From: Bradyrhizobium sp. ISRA430
Lineage (GTDB): Bacteria; Pseudomonadota; Alphaproteobacteria; Rhizobiales; Xanthobacteraceae
Length of the DNA: 64,000 nt
Assembly: GCF_029909975.1 (NCBI RefSeq)
Contig: NZ_CP094516.1
Location: 310,001 to 374,000, forward strand
Direction of reading: 5' to 3'
A program made the position numbers and the translations under genes. The notes below the pieces were generated by a model that worked only from the letters and a program-made list of their open reading frames with translations, searched no databases and had not been told where the DNA came from. Positions 11,451 through 18,414 of the stretch are shown here, piece by piece (the stretch's first letter is position 1; each line of letters starts with the position of its first letter).

Positions 11451-11548
11451 GCCCCGTCTTCCAAAGGGCGGTCCTATAACACTGCAACCCCACGGTGAGC
11501 AAGCCTCGGTGCGTTGCGGCAACCTGTGGGTCCCGCACCCTCCGCGGC

Positions 11549-13831
11549 ATGAACATCATCAGCCGCACCATCCTCGCTTTCGCTCTTGCCGCCGGGATTG
11601 CCCCGGCCTTCGCGCAAGCCCCGTCGCCCGTTCCTGCGCTGCCCGACACCGAGCGCAGGACCAGCTACACCATCTCGAACACGACCTGCGCATGCGCGGT
11701 CGGGTTTGCGCTGTATGGGGATAGCACCGACTACGGCAATTGGGTTGAGGTCTGGTTGAACGGGGCACTCGTCTCGTCGGCCAATTATACAATCACAAGC
11801 CCGTCCGGACCGCTGGCGACGCTGCCGCGCCCCATCACCGACGCCGTTCTGACCTTCACCTCTGTACAGACCGGAACCGTTCAAATCGTGGGCGCTCGCC
11901 GCCCGCGGCGGACCTCGCAATTCACGGAAAACCGGGGCGTCGCAGCGCGAGACCTCAATCAGGCGCTGACCGACATCGTCGCGCAGAACCGAGAGACCTG
12001 GGACCGAACCAATGACGTCGCAGGCCGCACGGTGCGCGTTCCGCCGGGCGAGACCATGGCGACCCTTCCCCCTCTCGCTGGTCGCGCCAATCTTGGAGCC
12101 GTGTTCGATGCCGGCGGCAATCTCGTCCCCGGTGCATCGGTGCCGTCCACGACTTTCACGGCGGGTAACGGCATCGCCTTCTCAGGGACCGGGCCGACGA
12201 CCATCACGAACAACATCGCGGCCGGTGGTGGGATATCGATCACTGGGACGAACCCTCTGACGATCGCGGCAACGGCTGGAGCTTCAGCGCTTTACGTTCG
12301 GCCGCAGGACTTCGGAGCTGCATGCGACGGCAGCACCGACGACAAAGTTGCGCTGCAAGCAATGTTCACCGCCTCCGCCGGAAAGACGATCTTCATCCCG
12401 GCAGGATCAACCTGCGTCACGAGTGCACCGCTCAACCTGCCTTCCAACACGACCTTGGTAGGTGCAAATACCCAGAGTCCATCGATCAAGGGAATCGGCT
12501 CTGCTTGGCCGATTTTGCTCATCAGCAACAAGACAAGCATCTCGATTACCGGAGTGTGGTTTCAGGGATCGGACAACGTGACCTCTTGGACGAGTTCGAC
12601 CGTCGGCGCCATCCAGTTCGGCCAAAACGGTAGCGCACCCCAGATCGGCTCGAACATATTTCTGAGGAATAACAAGTTCAGCGGCTTCAACAACAACTAC
12701 TGGGTCAATTTCAACACGCAGGGCAGCACCCTTCCGGCCTCGAATATCATCATCGATGGAAACCAGTTCATCACCGCAACAGCCGACATTCCGACTGATC
12801 CCGTCCCTTCAAACAATTCAAACTCCTTGATTATCTTTTTCTCTGGGACTGCTGGCGGTGGGCGGTACGAAAACGTTCGGATCAGCAACAACTTCATGCA
12901 GGCAGATGCTGCATGCTTCGGGATCATTTTGTTCGGTGACACATACAAATATCAATTGATCGGGAACCACATTCTCCGCCCTGGGCAGACGAATAGCTCC
13001 CATTGCACTAATGGGTTCGGCGCGACCAATGCCTATGGCATCACTGTTTACGATTTGAATTCGGACGGCAACCCGTCGGCTGACGGCATCGTCTCAAACA
13101 ATTACATCAATTCTCCTGTTGGATCGGGGATTTATTTTGCCGGCAATGGGGCCAGCACGCTTCGCAGCGCCAATTCTGCGCGGACAACAATCGAAAACAA
13201 TCTCATTGTCGGTCAATCGAGTTTGGACAGCCTGCTTCCGCGTGGTGCTATTTCCATCAACGACACGACGGACATCTCCATCGTCGGAAACTCGATGTAC
13301 AGCAACGGGACCTGCATAAACGTCGCCGCGCAAAATGCTGGGGACGTGTCGATCTTGTCCAATAACTGCACGTCGGATGCGGGGGGCAGCAATGGATTTC
13401 AGCTAACAGCCGGCACCAATGGATCGTCCAACACTGATAATCGGGTAATCAGAGGTAACCACGTCAATGTTATGGGCACCGCCTTGACGATGGCATCGAC
13501 AGTGGGTGGACAGTTTGCCAACGTGGACATCGCTGGCAACACTCTATTCGGGGTTGGCGGATCGATCAACGCAGGCGGAAACTATTTCGCCGGCGCTCTT
13601 ACTGTCGGGTCTAATAGACTCTCAGGAACCGCCAATTTCTCATCAATCACTGGCGGATTGGGGTTGTTGCTGAACTCTGGGCTTTCGTTCACTGCGTCGA
13701 CATTACTAGGTATAGCTGCCGGTAATGGGAGCCAGGTGTTTGTCTCTGACGGGACGCCCGGCTCCGCCTGCACAGGCGGCAGCACCGGATCGATGGCGTT
13801 CCGTCAGAACAACGCATGGAAGTGCTTCTGA
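11549..13831 (+). CDS. T7-type tail fibre/tailspike with signal-peptide-like N-terminus
   Basis: A 760-residue protein from the ATG at 11549; a GTG at 11495 would add 18 residues, and neither start has a good Shine-Dalgarno site. Residues 1-22 look like a Sec signal peptide (short basic start, hydrophobic core, AFA|QA cleavage site). Residues about 35-140 match the T7 gp17 N-terminal tail-binding domain ('NWVEVWLNGALVSSANYTIT', then 'TENRGVAARDLNQALTDI'). From about 270 a pectate-lyase-type start ('RPQDFGAACDGSTDDKVALQ') leads into a right-handed beta-helix rich in Asn and Gly, as in depolymerase tailspikes. It should bind or cut the host surface polysaccharide. A signal peptide on a virion protein is odd. 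Confidence 0.8.
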   Translation: MNIISRTILAFALAAGIAPAFAQAPSPVPALPDTERRTSYTISNTTCACAVGFALYGDSTDYGNWVEVWLNGALVSSANYTITSPSGPLATLPRPITDAVLTFTSVQTGTVQIVGARRPRRTSQFTENRGVAARDLNQALTDIVAQNRETWDRTNDVAGRTVRVPPGETMATLPPLAGRANLGAVFDAGGNLVPGASVPSTTFTAGNGIAFSGTGPTTITNNIAAGGGISITGTNPLTIAATAGASALYVRPQDFGAACDGSTDDKVALQAMFTASAGKTIFIPAGSTCVTSAPLNLPSNTTLVGANTQSPSIKGIGSAWPILLISNKTSISITGVWFQGSDNVTSWTSSTVGAIQFGQNGSAPQIGSNIFLRNNKFSGFNNNYWVNFNTQGSTLPASNIIIDGNQFITATADIPTDPVPSNNSNSLIIFFSGTAGGGRYENVRISNNFMQADAACFGIILFGDTYKYQLIGNHILRPGQTNSSHCTNGFGATNAYGITVYDLNSDGNPSADGIVSNNYINSPVGSGIYFAGNGASTLRSANSARTTIENNLIVGQSSLDSLLPRGAISINDTTDISIVGNSMYSNGTCINVAAQNAGDVSILSNNCTSDAGGSNGFQLTAGTNGSSNTDNRVIRGNHVNVMGTALTMASTVGGQFANVDIAGNTLFGVGGSINAGGNYFAGALTVGSNRLSGTANFSSITGGLGLLLNSGLSFTASTLLGIAAGNGSQVFVSDGTPGSACTGGSTGSMAFRQNNAWKCF

Positions 13832-13894
13832 TCCGGTGCGTTGCGGCACTGCCACACTTGAGGCGAGGTCGCCGGTATAGACCGGAGACCCGCC

Positions 13895-14704
13895 GTGGCT
13901 TTCATCAACACCCTGTACAATCTCTGGCCCAATGGGGACCAGAAGATCGACGGCCTTCGGGATGGCATCGCGGTCACTGCTCCTGCGGTCTTCGAAAGCT
14001 ACAAGATCAACACGCCTCTGCTCGTTGCCCATGTCATGGCTCAAATCAGCCACGAATGCGGGGCAGGGCACGACGTTGTCGAGAGCCTGAACTACAGCGC
14101 GCAGCGGATGACCGAGGTCTGGCCTGGCCGCTTCCCGACGGTGGCCTCAGCGGCTCCCTACGCCCACAACGAGGTCGCGCTGGGCGTGAAAACCTACGGC
14201 GGCCGCATGGGCAATCGTCCCGGAACGAACGATGGCTATACCTATCGGGGCCGTGGTGGCTCGCAGGTGACCGGCCGGGATGGCTATGAGCAGCTTCAGA
14301 AAGCCACCGGGCTGCCGCTCCTCGATAACCCAGATCTCGTCCTCGATCCCAAGAATTTCATGCTGTGCGCAGTCGCGGACTTTGTCGCTTGCGGCTGCCT
14401 GCCATTTGCCCTCCAGGACGACATCGCCGGCGTCTCCTCGATGCTCAACGTCGGCCATCTCGTGACTGATACCCGCAAGATCGTCGGGTATCCCGAGCGG
14501 GTCGAATGGCTTCGCCAGTGGAAAGCCGCGCTCGGGACCGCGCCGGTCGATTTCTCGCTTCCGCCAGTCCTGTCACCCGCGCCCGGCCCGAAGCCATCCG
14601 TTCCGCCGCCGCCTGCGCCCATGCCTGCACCTCAGCCCAAGAAGACCACGATCTGGGATGCGCTCGCTGCATTATTCACCGCCATTTTCAAGAGGAAACA
14701 ATGA
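13895..14704 (+). CDS. GH19 endolysin (chitinase-fold peptidoglycan hydrolase)
   Basis: A 269-residue protein from a GTG start preceded by GGAGA. The GH19 signature is clear: 'AQISHECGAG' with the candidate catalytic Glu at 54, a second acidic residue at about 63, 'YRGRGGSQVTGRDGY' at 117-131, and the closing helices up to about 215. Phage members of this family cut the glycan strands of peptidoglycan for lysis. A Pro/Ala-rich linker (about 225-255) leads to a hydrophobic, basic end. There is no signal peptide, so release should need a holin. The next gene starts inside its stop codon (ATGA), which ties it to the membrane proteins that follow. Confidence 0.85.
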   Translation: MAFINTLYNLWPNGDQKIDGLRDGIAVTAPAVFESYKINTPLLVAHVMAQISHECGAGHDVVESLNYSAQRMTEVWPGRFPTVASAAPYAHNEVALGVKTYGGRMGNRPGTNDGYTYRGRGGSQVTGRDGYEQLQKATGLPLLDNPDLVLDPKNFMLCAVADFVACGCLPFALQDDIAGVSSMLNVGHLVTDTRKIVGYPERVEWLRQWKAALGTAPVDFSLPPVLSPAPGPKPSVPPPPAPMPAPQPKKTTIWDALAALFTAIFKRKQ

Positions 14705-15060
14705 TCTGGACCGCCATTCTCGTCGCGCCCGGCCTGGTAGTCGCGTATCTCCTGTTCCTGCGGCCGCGGCTGGCCGCCTATCCGGCCTTCAAGACCTTCT
14801 ATCAGGAGGCCGACGGCTTTTGGGCCAAGGTCTGGGCGCTCTGCGGCAAGTCGCTGACGATGGCCTGGTCCTACCTTATCGGCGCGATCGGCGCGCTGCT
14901 CAACCAGCTCGATACCATCGCCGCAACGCTTGGTGACCCGAACTTCAAGCAGCAGGTTTCCGACCTCCTGCACGCCGATCCAAAGTATCTCGGCTACTTC
15001 ATGATGGTGGTTTCGGCCTTCACGATCGCCTCTCGGCTTCGCTCGATCGCCAAGGGCTGA
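14701..15060 (+). CDS. Small phage membrane protein, lysis cassette
   Basis: A 119-residue protein that starts in a 4-base overlap with the endolysin stop. It has an N-terminal membrane segment (about 2-20, 'TAILVAPGLVVAYLLFLRP'), a weaker hydrophobic region near 52-68 ('LTMAWSYLIGAIGALLNQLD') and a hydrophobic stretch near 97-112. I do not recognise the family. Position next to the endolysin and the membrane segments suggest a holin or a holin partner, which is inference from context only. Confidence 0.6.
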   Translation: MIWTAILVAPGLVVAYLLFLRPRLAAYPAFKTFYQEADGFWAKVWALCGKSLTMAWSYLIGAIGALLNQLDTIAATLGDPNFKQQVSDLLHADPKYLGYFMMVVSAFTIASRLRSIAKG

Positions 15061-15062
15061 CC

Positions 15063-15488
15063 ATGGGCTGGCTTTCCATCCTGCTCGGGCTGGCCGATCC
15101 GATCGAGAAGATCACCACGGCGATCGTGAAGGCGCGCGCCGACGCGCTTAATGCGACGACCGAGCAGGAGAAGATTGCCGCCGAGGAACGCGTCAAAACG
15201 CTCGAGGCTCAACGCGACCTTCAGATGTCTGAAGGGAAGACGTCACGCACCAACATGATCGTGCGCGCCTTCGCGGCGTCGCCTGTCATCATCGTCGTCT
15301 GGAAGCTGCTGGTCTGGGATAAGGTCATCGGTTCATTCCTTGGCTGCTCTCAGGCGCCGATCGGAACGTGCAAAATCTTCACCACCGATCCGCTCGACGA
15401 CAACCAGTGGAAGATCATCGGCGTTGTGTATGGGTTTTACTTCATCTACGAGCTCGGGCTCGGGGTGACCAGGATCATCAAGCGCTGA
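15063..15488 (+). CDS. Holin-like membrane protein
   Basis: A 141-residue protein 2 bases after the previous stop. Layout: an amphipathic N-terminus ('MGWLSILLGLADPIEKITTA'), a charged coiled-coil region (about 25-60), then two membrane segments (about 70-90 and 118-135) with a two-Cys loop (GCSQAPIGTC) between them. A coiled coil followed by C-terminal membrane helices recalls the three-helix holins seen in gene transfer agents and alphaproteobacterial phages, but I could not confirm that family by eye. It is a good holin candidate because of its place in the lysis cassette. Confidence 0.6.
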   Translation: MGWLSILLGLADPIEKITTAIVKARADALNATTEQEKIAAEERVKTLEAQRDLQMSEGKTSRTNMIVRAFAASPVIIVVWKLLVWDKVIGSFLGCSQAPIGTCKIFTTDPLDDNQWKIIGVVYGFYFIYELGLGVTRIIKR

Positions 15489-15497
15489 GGATTGCCC

Positions 15498-15812
15498 GTG
15501 GGAATCACCTTCGAATGGACGATCAAGTTCGGTGACGTGCTGACAGTGGCCGGCGCGTTCATCGTCGCTGCCAGCATCATCTACAAGCGCGGGATCTCGG
15601 AGGCGACAAACAGCGCGATTCTGACCCGTCTCGTTGACGACTTCGACGAGATGAAAAAGGAGTTCAAGTCGTTCAGCGCAGCCATGAGCGAAGTCGCGAC
15701 GCAGAAAATGCAGATCGGCATGCTCATGAAATGGTACGATGAACTGCGCCACGGGCAGGGGTTTGTGCGAGGGAGCCGTTCCAGCGTTGACGGCGAATAT
15801 CCGCCCTCGTGA
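15498..15812 (+). CDS. Small single-pass phage membrane protein
   Basis: A protein of about 104 residues from GTG at 15498, favoured over TTG at 15492 because GCTGAGG then lies 7 bases upstream. One membrane segment (about 10-30, 'GDVLTVAGAFIVAASIIYKR') is followed by a soluble, helical, charged domain. An inner-membrane anchor followed by a helical domain is the layout of an i-spanin (Rz-like). A second spanin lipoprotein was not found, so this remains a guess. It is the last + strand gene of the prophage late operon. Confidence 0.55.
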   Translation: MGITFEWTIKFGDVLTVAGAFIVAASIIYKRGISEATNSAILTRLVDDFDEMKKEFKSFSAAMSEVATQKMQIGMLMKWYDELRHGQGFVRGSRSSVDGEYPPS

Positions 15813-15816
15813 TCGC

Positions 15817-16005
15817 TTAGGACTTCGACCGCGCGAACGTCCTAGCCGCCTCAAGCGCCTGTTCGCTGGTCATTGCATCAGGTTGCAGCCGGCGGCTCGG
15901 CTCATCGTCGTAATAGAAAAACATGGTCTTGCCGTCGTAGTCCACGCGGTAGCTGCCGGTGCCTGGCACGGCTTCCTTGGTCTTTCTGATGCGGACGCGG
16001 GACAC
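15817..16005 (-). CDS. Small hypothetical phage protein
   Basis: A 62-residue basic protein from GTG at 16005 with GAGGA about 8 bases upstream. It has a beta-rich first half ('GSYRVDYDGKTMFFYYDDE') and a C-terminal helix ('TSEQALEAARTFARSK'). Family not recognised. It ends 5 bases from the stop of the last lysis gene, so the two operons converge here. It is the most downstream of a run of small - strand genes reaching back to 18.1 kb. Confidence 0.5.
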   Translation of the reverse strand: MSRVRIRKTKEAVPGTGSYRVDYDGKTMFFYYDDEPSRRLQPDAMTSEQALEAARTFARSKS

Positions 16006-16063
16006 GCTGAAACATCCTCAGGGTATCAGCGGGCCTGATTGCCCGCTCGGGGTCACATCCTGC

Positions 16064-16243
16064 TCAGGTGCGCCAATGTGGATAGGCGCGGTCAAGGTGC
16101 TCCTCGATAGCTCTATTGCGCTCGATCGTGTGCGGAACGCCGCCGGCCACCTGACCGCACCATTCGAGGAAATTGAGATAGGTGCAGACGTCGCATTCGC
16201 CGCATCCTTCCTCGCCGCAGTCGCTGACTTCAATCTTCGGCAT
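16064..16243 (-). CDS. Cys-rich small phage protein (possible zinc knuckle)
   Basis: A 59-residue protein whose ATG lies inside the end of the preceding gene, so translation is probably coupled. Near the N-terminus it has 'CGEEGCGECDVC', a dense cysteine cluster that could bind a metal ion, followed by 'TYLNFLEWCGQVAGG' and a charged helix. An upstream extension to 16369 is open but overlaps the previous gene heavily and is not favoured. Family unknown. Confidence 0.5.
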   Translation of the reverse strand: MPKIEVSDCGEEGCGECDVCTYLNFLEWCGQVAGGVPHTIERNRAIEEHLDRAYPHWRT

Positions 16244-16604
16244 TGAGCACACCATTCGAGACCGAAGGCCCATCGCTCTGTTCGCGAGCGGGCGATGGGG
16301 TATCGCACTGAGCAAGGCCGGGTGCGCTCTCAGAGCCGGTTCCAAGCTGTTCGGTTTCTTCGTCCTCAAACCAGAGGTTCACCATGTCGCGGATCGCCTT
16401 GCGCTGCTTGTTGGTCAGCGCTGGTCCATCAATCACGATCCAGATTTGGTGCTCCCTCGAAATCGGGGTGCTCAAATGGACGCGGGCGCCACGATAGGCG
16501 AGTTTGTCGATTAGGACGTGCTCAGAAGGTGGCATGTAGCCTCGATTCCATGCGTCGTAATCCACGACACTTAGCGGCCTATTCGTCATCAGTCGGTCCT
16601 TCAT
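16230..16604 (-). CDS. Hypothetical phage protein
   Basis: A 124-residue protein from ATG at 16604, with a second ATG at 16589. Residues 15-90 look folded ('VVDYDAWNRGYMPPSEHVLI', 'ISREHQIWIVIDGPALTNKQ', 'IRDMVNLWFEDEE'). The last 35 are low-complexity and hydrophilic, which is common where a downstream start overlaps. Family not recognised. It begins 4 bases after the stop of the gene before it on this strand. Confidence 0.5.
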   Translation of the reverse strand: MKDRLMTNRPLSVVDYDAWNRGYMPPSEHVLIDKLAYRGARVHLSTPISREHQIWIVIDGPALTNKQRKAIRDMVNLWFEDEETEQLGTGSESAPGLAQCDTPSPAREQSDGPSVSNGVLNAED

Positions 16605-16607
16605 CTT

Positions 16608-16778
16608 TCATGTGCGACGGGCTATTTCCGCCGCGACCATGGCCGGGGGAATGCGGAAGTCTCTGCACAGATCATTGCGATACTCCGGCGCCGTGCTCGC
16701 GATGATCTTAACAAGTGCCTCGATAAACTCGCGATTAGTACGCGCATCGCTCCAGTGCGTATCTCGATAGGATATCAT
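16608..16778 (-). CDS. Small hypothetical phage protein
   Basis: A 56-residue protein from ATG at 16778, chosen because GGAAGGG stands about 7 bases upstream; the frame is open back to 16829. It reads 'YRDTHWSDARTNREFIEALV' and 'APEYRNDLCRDFRIPPAMVA', a helical and mildly acidic protein with no recognised family. It belongs to the - strand series of small prophage genes. Confidence 0.5.
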   Translation of the reverse strand: MISYRDTHWSDARTNREFIEALVKIIASTAPEYRNDLCRDFRIPPAMVAAEIARRT

Positions 16779-16806
16779 CGTTCGTTCCCTTCCAATGTGA
16801 TTCAGG

Positions 16807-16989
16807 CTAGCGGCGCGGATCGTGCCCAACCAGGACTTGCAATTTCTGCTTAGGCTCCAGTTTCCACATCTCGTCGAGCGCCTGCGTCGCTAGCCCCTCG
16901 GGGTTGCGGTGGCCGCACTGGATTCGCTCAAGCGCCGCGCGGGCGATCTTGAGCGACTTCTGGAGCTCGATGATCCGGCTTTTGCTCAT
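16807..16989 (-). CDS. Small hypothetical phage protein, helical
   Basis: A 60-residue protein whose ATG overlaps the stop of the gene before it by 4 bases (ATGA). It is a single charged helix followed by a short tail ('RIIELQKSLKIARAALERIQ', 'ALDEMWKLEPKQKLQVL'). Family not recognised. The coupling to a gene with a strong ribosome binding site supports it being translated. Confidence 0.5.
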   Translation of the reverse strand: MSKSRIIELQKSLKIARAALERIQCGHRNPEGLATQALDEMWKLEPKQKLQVLVGHDPRR

Positions 16990-17174
16990 TCTCTCGCGCC
17001 CTTACTGAGGGTGACGATCGCGTACCTTGCGCCTGCGATGAAGGCATACTTCTGGGAATCTGTCATTGTCCCGGCAAGCGATGCCTTGAACTCATCAACT
17101 AGGCCGTAGATGAACTCTTCCTTTTCCTTTTCGGTGAAGCTGAAACTACCGGAATAATTGGTTCCCTCAGCCAT
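16986..17174 (-). CDS. Small hypothetical phage protein with strong ribosome binding site
   Basis: A 62-residue protein from ATG at 17174. AGGAGG lies 6 bases upstream, the best Shine-Dalgarno in the - strand block, and it fixes the start despite an open frame back to 17222. Sequence: an acidic helix ('TEKEKEEFIYGLVDEFKASL') followed by 'QKYAFIAGARYAIVTLSKGA'. Family not recognised. It is translationally coupled to the next gene. Confidence 0.6.
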   Translation of the reverse strand: MAEGTNYSGSFSFTEKEKEEFIYGLVDEFKASLAGTMTDSQKYAFIAGARYAIVTLSKGARE

Positions 17175-17305
17175 TTGTATCCTCCTATCAGGTACTCTCG
17201 ATATTCGATCTGTCCGCTGCACTCTGTCGACTGCAACAGTTCGTCAGAACGTGGGCGGCCACACGCCAAGCACACCTCCCGAACAATATCCCAAGCATGC
17301 TGCAC
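17099..17305 (-). CDS. Possible small Cys-containing phage protein overlapping its neighbour
   Basis: A 68-residue frame from GTG at 17305 with AGGAA about 7 bases upstream. The first 30 residues look protein-like ('HAWDIVREVCLACGRPRSDE', with a C-x2-C pair). The last 25 overlap the next gene in another frame and are low-complexity and basic. It fills an otherwise empty stretch between two genes of the same strand. Moderate to low confidence. Confidence 0.35.
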   Translation of the reverse strand: MQHAWDIVREVCLACGRPRSDELLQSTECSGQIEYREYLIGGYKWLREPIIPVVSASPKRKRKSSSTA

Positions 17306-17331
17306 GGCGCATTTCCTATAGATGCGAGTGG

Positions 17332-17688
17332 CTAAATCGCTCGGATGAGGCTACGCCGGCTGACGGGGCCGAATAGCTTCTCCGGTGGCGAATAGAAGCG
17401 GCGGCGATCGGCGGGAGCCTCGCGCCAAGCCGTGTCCAGATTGCGGAAGAACTGAGGATCGACCTCAAACGCCTCGGTGAGGCTGTCGAGCATGCTATCC
17501 CCGATCAGAAGCCCTTCGCGCTGGACGCTCAGCAAGAGCATCAGCGCCAGCATGTTGCGGGCGATCATGTTCTCGTTGCCTCCGATGCGGATGGCCAGGT
17601 CATCGGTATTCCAACCGCGTTCGATCATCTCCTCGCCCAAGAACTCGGCGAGCGGGAAGACTTCGGCCGGTATGCGTTCGTCGCTCAT
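17332..17688 (-). CDS. HigA-like XRE helix-turn-helix protein, orphan
   Basis: A 118-residue protein. Residues 10-85 follow the plan of HigA/VapI-type antitoxin repressors: 'FPLAEFLGEEMIERGWNTDD', then a helix-turn-helix region, then 'LTEAFEVDPQFFRNLDTAWR', which parallels the 'FGTSPEFWLNLQ' end of that family. The usual DNA-reading helix is altered ('GGNENMIARNMLALMLLLSV'), so DNA binding is uncertain. No HigB-type toxin gene lies next to it. It may be a phage regulator or a domesticated antitoxin fold. Confidence 0.55.
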   Translation of the reverse strand: MSDERIPAEVFPLAEFLGEEMIERGWNTDDLAIRIGGNENMIARNMLALMLLLSVQREGLLIGDSMLDSLTEAFEVDPQFFRNLDTAWREAPADRRRFYSPPEKLFGPVSRRSLIRAI

Positions 17689-17713
17689 CGTCGCATCCCA
17701 TTCCAGATGCGGG

Positions 17714-17917
17714 TTACTGGTCGCCGATCACGGGACCACTGATGCGCCAAGGCCCGCATCCAGCCTGCCAACTCGGCGCGGAAGCCCAATAAGCCCCGCC
17801 ATCCTTTGCGCGGATCATGATCCGATAGATGTTCGCGTCGCGCTTGGGGCCTTCCAGAACCGTGTAGGGCTTGCGACTGATCATCACCGTGCCGCCCGGT
17901 CTTGGCTTCCTGCTCAT
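17714..17917 (-). CDS. Small hypothetical phage protein
   Basis: A 67-residue basic protein from ATG at 17917, with GGAGA 8 bases upstream; the frame continues upstream without a site. It is beta-rich ('GGTVMISRKPYTVLEGPKRD', 'IYRIMIRAKDGGAYWASAPS'), suggesting a small SH3-like barrel, which is only an impression. It is part of the - strand small-gene block. Confidence 0.5.
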   Translation of the reverse strand: MSRKPRPGGTVMISRKPYTVLEGPKRDANIYRIMIRAKDGGAYWASAPSWQAGCGPWRISGPVIGDQ

Positions 17918-17931
17918 CGTCTCATCTCCGG

Positions 17932-18123
17932 TTAGTGAGTCTGGCCGTCGTCGGCCGGCCTCAGCATCAGATCGACCTGGCGCTTCAGGAACGGCTCGAC
18001 CGCTTCGCCGCCCTCCCGGATCTGGGCCATCAGCAACCCGATCTGCATCCGCTTGGTCGCATCCTTCTCGCGCCTCAGTTGGCAGTCGATCTGGTAGAGG
18101 TATTTTTCCTTGCTGCCGTTCAT
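17932..18123 (-). CDS. Small helical phage protein, first gene of the - strand block
   Basis: A 63-residue protein from ATG at 18123 with GGAGA 8 bases upstream. It is one long charged helix ('EKYLYQIDCQLRREKDATKR', 'MAQIREGGEAVEPFLKRQVD'). Family not recognised. It is the most upstream of the small - strand genes, so a promoter for the block is likely in the AT-richer stretch 18135-18235. I could not pick a convincing -35/-10 pair. Confidence 0.5.
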   Translation of the reverse strand: MNGSKEKYLYQIDCQLRREKDATKRMQIGLLMAQIREGGEAVEPFLKRQVDLMLRPADDGQTH

Positions 18124-18249
18124 CTGGAAATCTCCGATTGGTGCGGGAGATGCACAAAATAACCTATTCGTTTCAAAGCTCGCTATTCGCCCGCACTTTC
18201 TTGTAAGTTATTGCCAAGGCTTGATGATTTGACTTCTTCCTCCCCCACC

Positions 18250-18360
18250 ATCCTGCTTCGCGCTAACGCGCTGCGCAGGATTGCAGCCCGCCAAAGCGAG
18301 AAGCAGGATGCCCTCCGAAGCCTTGGCGAAGGAGGGCTGCGCCTTCGCGAAGAAGAGGCT
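18250..18360. repeat. Palindromic intergenic element at the prophage/chromosome junction
   Basis: Two nested inverted repeats fill the space between the last prophage gene and the chromosomal monooxygenase. The first pairs 'CATCCTGCTTCGC' with 'GCGAGAAGCAGGATG'. The second pairs 'CCCTCC' with 'GGAGGG' around 'GAAGCCTTGGCGAA'. It resembles mosaic intergenic palindromes of rhizobia. The 18124-18414 stretch has no gene, and no attachment core could be recognised. Confidence 0.45.
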
Positions 18361-18414
18361 TTGGTGATTGCTGGGCAGTGAAAGCGAAGACGGACTGGCC
18401 GCCGTCGCCAAGCG

